Assembly (NCBI RefSeq): GCF_009601765.2 | Contig: NZ_CP045699.1 | Coordinates: 1,302,001 to 1,366,000, forward strand | Length of the DNA stretch: 64,000 nt | From: Vibrio algicola | GTDB lineage: Bacteria > Pseudomonadota > Gammaproteobacteria > Enterobacterales > Vibrionaceae | Reading direction: 5' to 3' | In this document: piece after piece, positions 34,683 to 43,816 of the stretch | Numbering within the stretch: the stretch's first letter is position 1 | How the letters are laid out: the number at the start of each line of letters is the position of its first letter | The notes under the pieces: model-generated | Database searches by the model: none | Told to the model about the DNA's origin: nothing | The model's input: only the letters and a program-made list of their open reading frames with translations | Translations under genes and position numbers: made by a program

Positions 34683-36107
34683 ATGCAAAACAATGAGCAA
34701 CCAACTTTTTTCTTCTTCGATTATGAAACATGGGGCGTGAGTCCGGCTAAAGACAGACCTAGCCAATTTGCTGGGGTGCGCACCGATGCCGATTTCAATA
34801 TTATTGGCGAGCCTTTGGTGATTTACTGCAAGCCGCCTGCCGATTACCTACCTAATCCAGAAGCGGCATTAGTGACTGGAATTAAACCGCAACTCACCGT
34901 GCAAAAAGGACTGCCTGAGCCTGAATTCATTCGCCTTATCCATGAACAATTCGCTCAGCCCAATACCACGTCATTAGGCTATAACAATGTGCGTTTTGAC
35001 GATGAAGTCACCCGCTACACTCTCTATCGTAATTTCTACGATCCGTATGCATGGTCATGGCAAAACGGCAATTCGCGTTGGGATTTATTAGATGTGATGC
35101 GGACTTGTTACGCGCTGCGCCCAGATGGCATCAATTGGCCAGAAAACGACGATGGACTGCCAAGTTTTAAACTCGATCGACTGTCGGTTGCCAACGGTAT
35201 CGAACACAGTAATGCTCATGATGCGATGGCGGATGTGATCGCCACCATCGAACTGGCGAAAAAATTAAAAGCTGCGCAACCTAAGCTATTCAATTACCTG
35301 CTCAATATGCGCCATAAAAACAAATTAAAAGCACAAATTGATATTGTGAACATGACGCCCTTAATGCATGTCTCTGGCATGTTTGGTGTGCAGCGTTCTA
35401 ATACCAGTTGGATTGTGCCAATGGCGTGGCACCCAACTAACGCTAATGCGGTGATTGTGGTCGATCTGGCTAAAGATCCTAGCCCATTACTGGAATTAGA
35501 CGCCGAACAGCTGCAAAAACGTTTATATACCAAGCGAGATGATTTAGCGCCCGATGAACTGCCGGTTCCGATAAAACTGGTGCATCTCAATAAGTGCCCA
35601 ATCCTAGCGCCTGCAAAAACCTTAACCGCAGAAAATGCCGCCAACATAGGGATCGATCGCGCCCAGTGCTTGGCTAATTTGGCCATATTAAAAGCCAATC
35701 CTGAGATCCGCGAAAAATTAATCGGTTTGTACAGTATTGAGCGTGAATATCCGCAAGATGATAATGTGGATACCCAGCTTTATTCAGGCTTTTTCTCACC
35801 TGCCGATAAATCAACAATGGATATTATCCGTGAAACAAAACCGGAGAATCTAGCCGGTTTAGAGCTTTCGGTTAAAGACTCCCGGATCGCCCCCTTATTA
35901 TTCCGTTACCGCGCTCGAAATTACCCTGCGACACTCAATGAGCAAGAACAAGACCAATGGCGCGCACATTGCCGAGAATACTTTGAAGCTAACCTTGAAG
36001 ATTACCTCCTAAATCTTGAGAATCTTGCACACGAACATGAAAGTGATAGCGCGAAAATGGACGTTCTGAAAGCGGTGTATCAATATGTTGAATCGATCGC
36101 TTCTTAA
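34683..36107 (+). CDS. sbcB: Exodeoxyribonuclease I
   Basis: 474 residues from the ATG at 34683, which has GGGTG at a suitable distance; a GTG three codons earlier is the alternative. The DEDDh exonuclease motif appears as FFFFDYETWG (Asp and Glu) near the start, then YNNVRFDDEVTRY, and the His/Asp of AHDAMADVIAT. The C-terminal SH3-like and helical domains of ExoI follow (FSPADKSTMDIIRETKPEN). It digests single-stranded DNA 3' to 5' in recombination and repair. Length matches E. coli SbcB (475). It is the first intact gene right of the relic integron. Confidence 0.94.
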   Translation: MQNNEQPTFFFFDYETWGVSPAKDRPSQFAGVRTDADFNIIGEPLVIYCKPPADYLPNPEAALVTGIKPQLTVQKGLPEPEFIRLIHEQFAQPNTTSLGYNNVRFDDEVTRYTLYRNFYDPYAWSWQNGNSRWDLLDVMRTCYALRPDGINWPENDDGLPSFKLDRLSVANGIEHSNAHDAMADVIATIELAKKLKAAQPKLFNYLLNMRHKNKLKAQIDIVNMTPLMHVSGMFGVQRSNTSWIVPMAWHPTNANAVIVVDLAKDPSPLLELDAEQLQKRLYTKRDDLAPDELPVPIKLVHLNKCPILAPAKTLTAENAANIGIDRAQCLANLAILKANPEIREKLIGLYSIEREYPQDDNVDTQLYSGFFSPADKSTMDIIRETKPENLAGLELSVKDSRIAPLLFRYRARNYPATLNEQEQDQWRAHCREYFEANLEDYLLNLENLAHEHESDSAKMDVLKAVYQYVESIAS

Positions 36108-36129
36108 ACAAGCACTATAAGGATGTAAA

Positions 36130-36525
36130 GTGTTTAAAAAGGTTATGGGGTATATTATTTCTTTTGCCATTATCATGGGCTGTCTATGGCTCGGTAATGG
36201 CATCCAAGCTTTGCTGTCACTGTCGATCCCTGGCAGTATTTTTGGCATGTTGATTTTGTTTGCACTTTTGGCATCAGGGCTGATAAAAGTGGAATGGATA
36301 AGCCCTAGTGCGCATGCTTTTATTCGCTATATGATCATTCTATTTGTGCCGATCAGTGTCGGCTTAATGGATCACTTCCCGATGCTGATTGACAATGCGC
36401 TGTCTATTTTTGCCAGCAGCGTGGGGGCAACAACCATTGTTTTAGTGGTGCTCGCACTGAGCTTACAAAAAATACTCAGCTCTCACGATAAAGTAGAAAA
36501 AACAAGCAAAAGTAAGGAGTCATAA
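36130..36525 (+). CDS. yohJ: LrgA/CidA-family membrane protein (YohJ)
   Basis: 131 residues, start GTG after AAGGATG. Four hydrophobic helices and the family sequence LSIPGSIFGMLILFALLASG. LrgA/CidA proteins resemble phage holins and pair with LrgB; in gram-negatives the pair (YohJK) has no proven lysis role and may export small molecules or peptides. It is followed one base later by yohK. Confidence 0.9.
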   Translation: MFKKVMGYIISFAIIMGCLWLGNGIQALLSLSIPGSIFGMLILFALLASGLIKVEWISPSAHAFIRYMIILFVPISVGLMDHFPMLIDNALSIFASSVGATTIVLVVLALSLQKILSSHDKVEKTSKSKES

Positions 36526-36526
36526 T

Positions 36527-37213
36527 ATGTGGTTACTACTAACGTTTGTGGTTTTCTTTGCGGTGCGATGGCTGGCGATAAAAATCAACAATCCACTCGC
36601 CAATCCTTTGTTGTTGAGCATCATCATTATTATTCCGATTTTAATGGCGCTTGATGTGCCATATAAAGTCTATTACGCTCAAAACGACTGGATGACCTAT
36701 CTACTGCAACCTGCCGTTGTGGCGCTTGCCTACCCACTTTATGAACAACTGCCCCAAATAAAACAAAATTGGAAAATCATCTTTCTTGCTTGCGGTGTTG
36801 GCAGTTGCATGTCGATGCTCACCGCCGGATTAATTGCCGTATCCTTGCATACCGACCCGACGTTAGTCGCCAGCCTTATGGGTAAATCAGTCACTACCCC
36901 GATAGCGATGGAAATAGGCAAAAGCTTAGGTGGCGAACCCGCTATCGCGGCCATTTTAGTGTTAATTGTTGGTGTATTTGGTTCGGTATTTGCCTACCCA
37001 ATTTATACATTACTCGGCGTGACCCACCCAATTGCACGCGGTTTGACTATGGGGACAGTATCGCACGCGTTAGGTACCGCTACTTGCGCCGGTAAAAATG
37101 CGGAAGATGCTGCTTTTAGCTCTTTGGCACTCGTTAGTTGCGGCATTATAACGTCTATACTTGCGCCAGTATTCTTCGCTTTTTGTTTGTGGGTAGGTGG
37201 CTTTATTGGTTAA
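36527..37213 (+). CDS. yohK: LrgB-family membrane protein (YohK)
   Basis: 228 residues with about seven membrane helices. Family motifs: LLQPAVVALAYPLYEQLP, LMGKSVTTPIAMEIGKSLGG and GTVSHALGTATCAGKNAEDA. LrgB is the partner of LrgA; both lie in the inner membrane. ATG follows AAGGAGTCATAAT. Together with yohJ it forms a two-gene operon ended by an intrinsic terminator. Confidence 0.93.
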   Translation: MWLLLTFVVFFAVRWLAIKINNPLANPLLLSIIIIIPILMALDVPYKVYYAQNDWMTYLLQPAVVALAYPLYEQLPQIKQNWKIIFLACGVGSCMSMLTAGLIAVSLHTDPTLVASLMGKSVTTPIAMEIGKSLGGEPAIAAILVLIVGVFGSVFAYPIYTLLGVTHPIARGLTMGTVSHALGTATCAGKNAEDAAFSSLALVSCGIITSILAPVFFAFCLWVGGFIG

Positions 37214-37292
37214 AGTTAAAGCTTGATTTAAAAAGGGCTTGGCTCGGCAAGTTGCTAGTGTTAAATGTTCAGTCAATCTGCCCCCAAAAACA

Positions 37293-37324
37293 ACAGGAAG
37301 CTTATTATGCTTCCTGTTTTTCTC
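37293..37324 (+). terminator. Intrinsic terminator after yohJK
   Basis: ACAGGAAGC and GCTTCCTGT form a stem around TTATTAT and are followed by TTTT, 80 bases past the yohK stop. Confidence 0.9.
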
Positions 37325-37361
37325 TCCAATCTTTGAACATCAATAGCAATACCACTTTAAA

Positions 37362-37377
37362 TGAGATCTAGCTCACT
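37362..37377. promoter_or_regulatory. CRP-like operator upstream of cdd
   Basis: TGAGATCTAGCTCACT closely resembles the CRP palindrome TGTGA-N6-TCACA, with AAA and TAA flanks. It lies about 180 bases before cdd. A weaker half-site (CGTGATCAACCCC) occurs near 37466-37478. In E. coli cdd is controlled by CRP and CytR through paired sites. Confidence 0.6.
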
Positions 37378-37555
37378 TAATAAAGCAATAAATTGTCGAC
37401 TCCGCCTCATTATTTGACGCATGTAACTCTTTAATGAAACTTGAATGTATATACTTTAAAAAAAACGTGATCAACCCCATATTGTTAATTATCGAATCAT
37501 TTGCACAAATTTCTTAAGTGCCCATTCGGTATCGAAAAATTAAAAGGAACATCCC

Positions 37556-38446
37556 ATGACGATTCAGCACAACATTGAGCTTTTTGGATCTTTACCATCA
37601 CATGTCCAAGCCAAGGCTACCCAGTATTTTAATCATCCAGACTTTAGTGGTCACCTTGATGCAAGCCAATATCAAGATCTTTTGGCCGATTCTGGCTTAA
37701 ACGATACGCAACTTAAACTGGCTTTACTTCCGCTTGCCGCTTCACATTCCTATTGCCCTATTTCTGATTTTCATGTTGGCGCGATTGCTGAAGGTTTATC
37801 TGGTGCAATCTATTTTGGTGGCAACCTTGAGTTTTCAGGCACGCAATTAGGACAAACGGTTCATGCAGAGCAATCTTCGATCAGCCATGCTTGGATGAAA
37901 GGTGAAACGGGAATTAAAAATATCACCATCAATCATTCTCCGTGTGGTCACTGCCGTCAGTTTATGAATGAGTTAACCAGTGCCAACGATCTGATTATTC
38001 AATTACCACAGCGCCCTGCAATGTCACTGGCACAATTATTACCTGATTCTTTTGGCCCTGGTGATTTAGAAGAGCCTCGCCGTTTAATGGATCAAAACAA
38101 GCAATCCCATAGCGCTCCAGAAGTCACACCATTAATGCAAGCGGCAGTGGATGCTTTAAATATGAGTCACGCACCTTACTCTAACAATTACAGCGGCGTT
38201 TCATTACAAGTGACAAGCGGCGCGATTTTTAATGGCAGCTACGCCGAGAACGCGGCATTCAATCCAAGTTTGCCACCACTGCAAGTGGCGATTAATTTAT
38301 TACTATTAGCCGGTCATTCACTCGATACTATTGAAGCCGCTTGTTTAGCTGAGATCGCTGATGGATCCATTAGTCATTTAGCGGATACCCAAGCCACTTT
38401 AGAAGCGATTAATCCTGATATTACGCTGGAATACGCAGCGCTTTAA
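37556..38446 (+). CDS. cdd: Cytidine deaminase
   Basis: 296 residues, the two-domain dimeric form of enterobacteria and vibrios. The catalytic zinc site is seen as VHAEQSSISHA (His and catalytic Glu) and SPCGHCRQFM (two Cys). The second half repeats the fold without the zinc ligands. It deaminates cytidine and deoxycytidine in pyrimidine salvage. Start follows AAAGGAACATCCC. A strong terminator follows. The CRP-like site upstream suits catabolite control. Confidence 0.95.
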   Translation: MTIQHNIELFGSLPSHVQAKATQYFNHPDFSGHLDASQYQDLLADSGLNDTQLKLALLPLAASHSYCPISDFHVGAIAEGLSGAIYFGGNLEFSGTQLGQTVHAEQSSISHAWMKGETGIKNITINHSPCGHCRQFMNELTSANDLIIQLPQRPAMSLAQLLPDSFGPGDLEEPRRLMDQNKQSHSAPEVTPLMQAAVDALNMSHAPYSNNYSGVSLQVTSGAIFNGSYAENAAFNPSLPPLQVAINLLLLAGHSLDTIEAACLAEIADGSISHLADTQATLEAINPDITLEYAAL

Positions 38447-38467
38447 GATAGAGTTCAAAAATAATAA

Positions 38468-38515
38468 TGCCCAATCTGTTGTTGGTTACTACAACCACAG
38501 ATTGGGCGTTTTTTA
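38468..38515 (+). terminator. Intrinsic terminator after cdd
   Basis: TGCCCAATCTGT and ACAGATTGGGCG form an 11-bp perfect stem with inner GGTTGT-like complement, followed by TTTTTT. Confidence 0.92.
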
Positions 38516-38545
38516 TGCATTTAATTTTTTATTGCCGAACTTATT

Positions 38546-38561
38546 GCGCAAACGATTGCTT
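38546..38561. promoter_or_regulatory. PurR operator upstream of purT
   Basis: GCGCAAACGATTGCTT matches 13 of 16 positions of the PurR box ACGCAAACGTTTGCGT, including the central CAAACG. It lies about 70 bases before purT, with a TATGAT -10-like hexamer at 38578-38583. Purine-repressor control of purT would be expected. Confidence 0.78.
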
Positions 38562-38617
38562 GGGTGAGAAAAATCAGTATGATCTGAGCCAATTTCATTT
38601 TGTAGAGAATCTTTATC

Positions 38618-39793
38618 ATGTTTGGAACGGCGACGACAACGAGCGCAACGAAAGTTTTATTATTAGGTTCAGGCGAACTCGGTAAAGAAGTGGCGATTGA
38701 ATGCCAACGTTTGGGATTAGAAGTGATCGCGCTTGATCGCTACCCTAATGCTCCTGCCATGCAAGTTGCTCATCGCAGTTATACGGTGGATATGCTCGAT
38801 GGTGATGCGATTGAAGCCATTATCGCCAAAGAAAAACCAGACTATGTCGTCCCCGAGATCGAAGCGATTGCGACCGACAAATTGGTGGAACTTGAGGCAA
38901 AAGGCTTAAATGTTGTCCCGACTGCGAAAGCCACACAATTGACGATGAACCGTGAAGGTATTCGCTGTTTAGCGGCTGAAGATCTTAATATTCAAACCTC
39001 ACCATATCGCTTCTGTGATACTTATCAAGAGTTTGAACAAGCGGTTGAATTTGTCTCCATGCCATGTGTGGTTAAACCTATCATGAGCTCATCAGGCAAG
39101 GGACAGAGCGTAATAAAAACCAAGGCTGATATGCAAACCGCTTGGCAATACGCTCAAGAAGGTGGCCGCGCGGGTGCGGGTCGGGTCATTGTGGAAGGCT
39201 TTGTTGATTTTGATTATGAAATAACGCTACTGACTGTTCGCGCGGTCGATGGTGTGCATTTTTGTGCTCCGATTGGACACCGACAAGAAGATGGCGATTA
39301 CCGTGAATCTTGGCAACCACAAGTTATGTCGGCGAGTGCGATCCAAGCGGCGCAGCACATGGCAGAGAAAGTCGTCAATGCACTGGGCGGTTATGGTTTA
39401 TTTGGCGTGGAATTATTTGTTAAAGGCGATCAAGTGATCTTTAGTGAGGTATCCCCTCGCCCGCACGATACCGGCATGGTGACTTTGATATCACAAGAGT
39501 TATCCGAGTTTGCCTTACATGTGCGCGCTTTTATCGGCTTGCCAATTAACTCTATCATCCAATATGGGCCATCGGCATCTGCGGTTATTTTAGGCGAAGG
39601 AACATCAAACAATATTGGCTTTGATGGCTTGGCAAACGCGGTCGCGCAGCCTCAAACTCAAATCCGTTTATTTGGTAAACCCGACATTGATGGTCGCCGC
39701 CGTTTAGGGATAGCATTAACTCGCAGAGACAGTGTTGAGCAGGCAATAGAAGAGGCCGTTGAAAGTGCCAGCAAAATAGAGATCCGCTACTAA
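38618..39793 (+). CDS. purT: Formate-dependent phosphoribosylglycinamide formyltransferase
   Basis: 391 residues, ATP-grasp enzyme of de novo purine synthesis that uses formate and ATP to formylate GAR in place of PurN. Conserved parts: [20 protein letters not shown], the [14 protein letters not shown] segment, [17 protein letters not shown] (ATP binding), [21 protein letters not shown] and [15 protein letters not shown]. These are characteristic of PurT and separate it from PurK. Start is an ATG at 38618. A PurR-like box is present upstream. Confidence 0.95.
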   Translation: MFGTATTTSATKVLLLGSGELGKEVAIECQRLGLEVIALDRYPNAPAMQVAHRSYTVDMLDGDAIEAIIAKEKPDYVVPEIEAIATDKLVELEAKGLNVVPTAKATQLTMNREGIRCLAAEDLNIQTSPYRFCDTYQEFEQAVEFVSMPCVVKPIMSSSGKGQSVIKTKADMQTAWQYAQEGGRAGAGRVIVEGFVDFDYEITLLTVRAVDGVHFCAPIGHRQEDGDYRESWQPQVMSASAIQAAQHMAEKVVNALGGYGLFGVELFVKGDQVIFSEVSPRPHDTGMVTLISQELSEFALHVRAFIGLPINSIIQYGPSASAVILGEGTSNNIGFDGLANAVAQPQTQIRLFGKPDIDGRRRLGIALTRRDSVEQAIEEAVESASKIEIRY

Positions 39794-39807
39794 TCGCTTA
39801 TCATCAT

Positions 39808-39830
39808 CGTGGCTCGGAATGTGAGCCACG
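39808..39830. other. Perfect hairpin between purT and tpm stops
   Basis: CGTGGCTC and GAGCCACG are perfect 8-base arms between the two convergent genes. T runs are missing on the purT side and weak on the other, so it may be a poor terminator or an mRNA 3'-end stabiliser. Confidence 0.5.
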
Positions 39831-39841
39831 AAAAAGGTACA

Positions 39842-40486
39842 TTAGTTTTCAATTAACCACACTTCTTCAGCAAAGCGTGATAATCCATTTTCTATTTTGG
39901 GATGATTGGCACTGGCTTCATCACGTTGTAAACGCGTCACTTTCATACCCGCATACATGGCGCGGATCTCATCTTCCGGCACGCTAAACGGTGGGCCTTG
40001 CATTTCATTTTGATCGTAATCCAATCCAATCAATAAAATTTTACCGTTTGGTTTCATTAACGACTTAATTCTTGCTACATAGTCAACACGCAACGCTGGT
40101 GGTAGCGCTATCATCGCGGCGCGATCATAAATTAAGTCATAACTTTCTAATGGCGCAGTAAAAAAATCACCGCTGTAGATCGACAACTCATCAAATTGAT
40201 AAAGCTCATGCAGGTTATTAAGCGATGTTACGGTTGGTGTGTAGAGATGCTCGGCAAAAAAAGCACGTACCGCAATATTACTGAGCTCAACCCCAGTGAC
40301 CGATTGATGTTGAGTGGCAAGCCAAATCAAATCTTCGCTTTTACCACATAAGGGCACTAAAACATTGTGTTCTTGTTTCGGTTGTAAGTGTGACCAAAAC
40401 TGCGGCAGTAAGGGGTTCACATCAGCCAGATGAAAACCAATTTTATTTGCTGCCCATTTACTGTGCCAAAATTCTTGATCTTGCAT
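39842..40486 (-). CDS. tpm: Thiopurine S-methyltransferase
   Basis: 214 residues from the ATG at 40486, which follows AAGGATAAAA and gives the family start [19 protein letters not shown]. Other hallmarks are [16 protein letters not shown] (SAM-binding loop), [18 protein letters not shown] and [14 protein letters not shown]. The enzyme transfers methyl from SAM to thiopurines; in bacteria it also handles selenium and tellurium compounds. The upstream extension to 40519 is not expected. Convergent with purT and read from between tpm and ihfA. Confidence 0.93.
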   Translation of the reverse strand: MQDQEFWHSKWAANKIGFHLADVNPLLPQFWSHLQPKQEHNVLVPLCGKSEDLIWLATQHQSVTGVELSNIAVRAFFAEHLYTPTVTSLNNLHELYQFDELSIYSGDFFTAPLESYDLIYDRAAMIALPPALRVDYVARIKSLMKPNGKILLIGLDYDQNEMQGPPFSVPEDEIRAMYAGMKVTRLQRDEASANHPKIENGLSRFAEEVWLIEN

Positions 40487-40506
40487 TTTTATCCTTACTC
40501 CAGATA

Positions 40507-40535
40507 ACAAAAAGGCCACCTAAGTGACCTTTATT
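40507..40535 (-). terminator. Intrinsic terminator after ihfA
   Basis: Minus-strand AAAGGTCAC and GGTGGCCTTT arms (one mismatch) followed by TTTGT, just past the ihfA stop and before the tpm start. Confidence 0.75.
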
Positions 40536-40551
40536 GGTTAAATACTCAATG

Positions 40552-40848
40552 TTATTTTTCTATCTTGATATTTTCAACACGAGCTTTAAGCTTCTGACCC
40601 GGGCGGAATGTCACCACTCGACGTGCAGAAATTGGAATGTCTTCGCCAGTTTTAGGATTACGTCCTGGACGTTCACTTTTATCACGAAGATCAAAGTTAC
40701 CAAAACCAGACAATTTTACCTGTTCACCGTTCTCTAATGCTTTTCGAACTTCTTCAAAAAACACTTCTACGGTTTCCTTAGCATCACGTTTACTGTAGCC
40801 AAGTTTTTCAAACAGGTTTTCAGCCAAATCGGCCTTAGTGAGCGCCAT
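40552..40848 (-). CDS. ihfA: Integration host factor subunit alpha
   Basis: 98 residues from the ATG at 40848 ([17 protein letters not shown]), the usual start for IHF-alpha. The DNA-bending arm is clear as [21 protein letters not shown] and the end as [20 protein letters not shown]. With IhfB it bends DNA at specific sites in replication, transcription and recombination. In E. coli and V. cholerae it follows pheST; here 11.5 kb separates them (see findings). It is monocistronic with a terminator. AGGGATAG precedes the start. Confidence 0.96.
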   Translation of the reverse strand: MALTKADLAENLFEKLGYSKRDAKETVEVFFEEVRKALENGEQVKLSGFGNFDLRDKSERPGRNPKTGEDIPISARRVVTFRPGQKLKARVENIKIEK

Positions 40849-40863
40849 AAAACTATCCCTCAT

Positions 40864-41208
40864 TTGTAACCACAGTATTTGTGGAATATGTTGTATTTAC
40901 ATGTCAGCAAGCTAAAAGCTAACGATAACTACGAAAGTGTAAGCCAACCTTATGATTTTCGCCAAATTTTTTAATTCAATATTTAGCTTTCTAGCCATTT
41001 ACAGCACTGAGCATAGTATAAATAGTGGAAGTTATTGGTTTTATTCTCTGCAAATTAGTGATTTTTGAAAATTAATATCTATTTAAATAATATAATTAGT
41101 GTTTAACTTTGTTTTTGAAATTACGCGATCTGGCAATAAAAAGATGCATTTAAAGTGTCATTTACATAATAATTACTGTTATAACATAAAGTTAAAAATT
41201 ATCTAAAC
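40864..41208. other. AT-rich intergenic region upstream of ihfA
   Basis: About 345 bases, very AT-rich, with no gene. It should contain the ihfA promoter. I see no clear terminator for the nrf operon, which ends at 41209. Confidence 0.4.
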
Positions 41209-41688
41209 TCATTTATTTAACGCTGATTTTTTTCTTGTATAAGATCTCGCCGCCACTATCAACATAAGCAACAGCATTAATGGCGTTAACCATAGCACAT
41301 AGGTTGAGGCTTCAAATTTTGGTTTATAGAGTACGAACTCACCAAAACGATCGGTCATAAAGTTAAGAATATCTTCGTTGCTGTGCCCTTGATCGACCAT
41401 CTTATACACTTGCAGTCTCATATCTCGCGCAATCGACGCATTTGACTCGGTCAAGTTTTGATTTTGGCAGCGAGGACAGCGAAGTTGGCGGGCTAAATAA
41501 TCGGCTCGATGCTGATCTTGGGCATTTTTAAACGCAAACACATCCACCAACTGAGCGTTATCGCTATTTTGCGTTTCGGTAGCAGCTTGAATACTCACCG
41601 ATCCACTGGCTACTGCCACGTTTTGCCACACTAATACACTCAATAACATCACACCGCTGATTTTTAATCCACTCCACAATCTAAGCAT
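41209..41688 (-). CDS. nrfF: NrfF, heme lyase accessory (CcmH-family)
   Basis: 159 residues from the ATG at 41688, which follows GGAGAGTC and overlaps the end of nrfE by 8 bases. A signal-type N-terminal helix is followed by the CcmH/NrfF signature LRCPRCQNQNL with the redox CxxC, then GEFVLYKPKF, a C-terminal membrane helix and a Lys-rich end. NrfF with NrfE and NrfG attaches heme to the unusual CxxCK site of NrfA. Last gene of nrfBCDEF. Confidence 0.9.
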   Translation of the reverse strand: MLRLWSGLKISGVMLLSVLVWQNVAVASGSVSIQAATETQNSDNAQLVDVFAFKNAQDQHRADYLARQLRCPRCQNQNLTESNASIARDMRLQVYKMVDQGHSNEDILNFMTDRFGEFVLYKPKFEASTYVLWLTPLMLLLMLIVAARSYTRKKSALNK

Positions 41689-43690
41689 AGTGACTCTCCA
41701 ATAGGCATCGAGGTTTTTGTAACATATAACGCGTAACAGATAGGCCTCCACCTAACACCATTAATAATCCGCCAAGCCATAACCAGCCAACGAACGGTTT
41801 ATATTGGATCCGCACTGCGTAATGGGTTTTATCTATTTTATCGCCCATTGTGATATACCAGTCTCCTAACGCGGTATTATAAACACCCGGTTCAGTCATA
41901 TTCATGGTTCGAACGGTGTAATGACGACGTTCTGGATAAATGGTGGTGATATATTGCCCTTGAGGGTCATACAGTGCCACTACCCCTTTCTCCGCAGTAT
42001 AGTTTGGTCCTAGTACCAGTTTGGTTTTTTGATATTCTAATTGATGACCATTTAATGTCACTTGTGAACCCGGCGCGAGCTTTTGATTGGTTTCCACCGC
42101 GCAATAACTGACTAAAGTTGCCCCAATAATCGTCACCGCCACGCCGCAGTGAGCGAGTACCATCGCAAGTTGCTTGAGTCGCGCCCCCGATGATTTAAAC
42201 CAAGCTTGTAACGCCGATACTATCACCCAACAAGACAAAATCAGGCTCAATACGACCAAAGCGTAACTTTGCTCATACCATTGATATTCAGGTCGATACA
42301 ATCCGTAACTGGCCGCACCGCCAATCACAATCGCCAATAAAAAGCCCATTCTGGTATTTTCTAACAAAGCTTTCATATTGGTTTTATGCCATTTTAAAGC
42401 CGGCATGATCCCCATCACAATGCACATCACAAACACAATCGGCACAAAAATACTGTTGAAATAAGGCGCGCCGACCGAAATATTACCCAAATCAAAAATT
42501 TGGAAAATCATTGGGTATAGCGTGCCGAGCAACACCGAAAATGTCGCTAGAACCAATAAGCCGTTGGTCATAAAGTACGCCATTGAGCGCGACAACCACG
42601 AGAATTGTACTGGTTGAATATAACGATTGGCTCGCCAAGCAAATAAACTCAATGACGAGATCAATACCAGTGACAATATCACCAGCAACACCACGCCACG
42701 AGTCGGATCGGCGGCAAACGCATGCACCGAGGTTAGCACCCCAGAGCGCACAATAAAGGTGCCGAGTAAGCTGAGTGAAAAGCTAAAGATGGCCAGCAAT
42801 AAACTCCAGCCTACCAGTTGCTTTTTATGCTGAGAAATAGACAAAGAATGCAGCAATGCCGTGCCGGTTAACCATGGCATTAAAGAGGCATTTTCAACAG
42901 GATCCCAAAACCACCAGCCGCCCCAACCTAGCTCGTAATAAGCCCACCAAGCGCCTAATACAATTCCGCCAGTTAAAAACGCCCACGAAGCCACCGCCCA
43001 CGGCCGCATCCACTTAGCCCAATCCAATTCAATCTTAGGTGAAATAAGGGTGGCGATAGCGAAAGCAAAACTGACCGAAAAACCCACATACCCGAGATAT
43101 AACATCGGTGGATGAATGATGAGTCCAATATCTTGCAACATAGGATTTAAGTCGCGCCCTTCAAATGGCACAGGAAATGCCCGCAAAAAAGGATTAGAAG
43201 CAAAAATAATGTAACCACCAATCGCGATTGCAATTAAGGCCAACACCAAAATAACAATCGTCATAAATTGTTGATCTCGTTTACGACCAACATAGGCGGC
43301 CAGCGCCGACCAACCGGTGAGCGACAACAACCAAAATAAGAATGAACCTTCATGTCCGCCCCAAACGGCAGCCACTTTATAAAAAATAGGCAAATGAGTA
43401 TTAGAATGCAGAGCCACATATTGAACCGAGAAATCATCTTGCGCAAAACACACCGCTAAGATAACAGTACTGATCGCCACTAAAATAAATGTGGCGTAGC
43501 TTAACTCTCTTGCGGCTTTAGCATAAAAGTCAGCTCGATGGTTTGTATCCGAGAGGCCAACGTGATTAGCTTGAATAAATTTAGGGTCCATAATCGATGT
43601 TTTATATAAGCATAGACTTGCCAAGCACGCGGTTAACACTGCGCACATTACCGCAAGAATAAGAATAAAATGACCGACTTCTGGAAGCAT
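41681..43690 (-). CDS. nrfE: NrfE, cytochrome c heme lyase (CcmF-family)
   Basis: 669 residues from the ATG at 43690 (MLPEVGHFIL). It is a polytopic membrane protein with the CcmF/NrfE heme-handling WWD motif GWGGWWFWDPVENASLMPW and conserved His segments (AVWGGHEGSFLFWLL, DIGLIIHPPMLYLG). It attaches heme to NrfA's atypical CxxCK motif together with NrfF and NrfG. Its start codon has only a weak ribosome site. A hairpin with T tract separates it from nrfD upstream. Confidence 0.9.
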   Translation of the reverse strand: MLPEVGHFILILAVMCAVLTACLASLCLYKTSIMDPKFIQANHVGLSDTNHRADFYAKAARELSYATFILVAISTVILAVCFAQDDFSVQYVALHSNTHLPIFYKVAAVWGGHEGSFLFWLLSLTGWSALAAYVGRKRDQQFMTIVILVLALIAIAIGGYIIFASNPFLRAFPVPFEGRDLNPMLQDIGLIIHPPMLYLGYVGFSVSFAFAIATLISPKIELDWAKWMRPWAVASWAFLTGGIVLGAWWAYYELGWGGWWFWDPVENASLMPWLTGTALLHSLSISQHKKQLVGWSLLLAIFSFSLSLLGTFIVRSGVLTSVHAFAADPTRGVVLLVILSLVLISSLSLFAWRANRYIQPVQFSWLSRSMAYFMTNGLLVLATFSVLLGTLYPMIFQIFDLGNISVGAPYFNSIFVPIVFVMCIVMGIMPALKWHKTNMKALLENTRMGFLLAIVIGGAASYGLYRPEYQWYEQSYALVVLSLILSCWVIVSALQAWFKSSGARLKQLAMVLAHCGVAVTIIGATLVSYCAVETNQKLAPGSQVTLNGHQLEYQKTKLVLGPNYTAEKGVVALYDPQGQYITTIYPERRHYTVRTMNMTEPGVYNTALGDWYITMGDKIDKTHYAVRIQYKPFVGWLWLGGLLMVLGGGLSVTRYMLQKPRCLLESHYA

Positions 43691-43701
43691 AGAGTTACCA
43701 A

Positions 43702-43747
43702 TTAAAAAAATAAAAACCAAAGGCAGAACTTAAATAGCGCTGCCTTT
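43702..43747 (-). terminator. Terminator-like hairpin between nrfD and nrfE
   Basis: Minus-strand AAAGGCAG and CTGCCTTT arms around a 13-base loop, followed by GGTTTTTATTTTTTT. It sits inside the otherwise collinear nrfBCDEF genes and could reduce nrfEF expression relative to nrfBCD. Confidence 0.7.
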
Positions 43748-43816
43748 ATTAACTTGGAGAGCAATAGACCTATATCGCTTAAAGATTTGTATTCTCCAAG
43801 CAATATAGGAATCCAA

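Noticed and set aside
39808..39830. Purine or SAM riboswitch-like hairpin between purT and tpm
   Set aside because: It is a simple perfect hairpin downstream of both stops, not in a leader.
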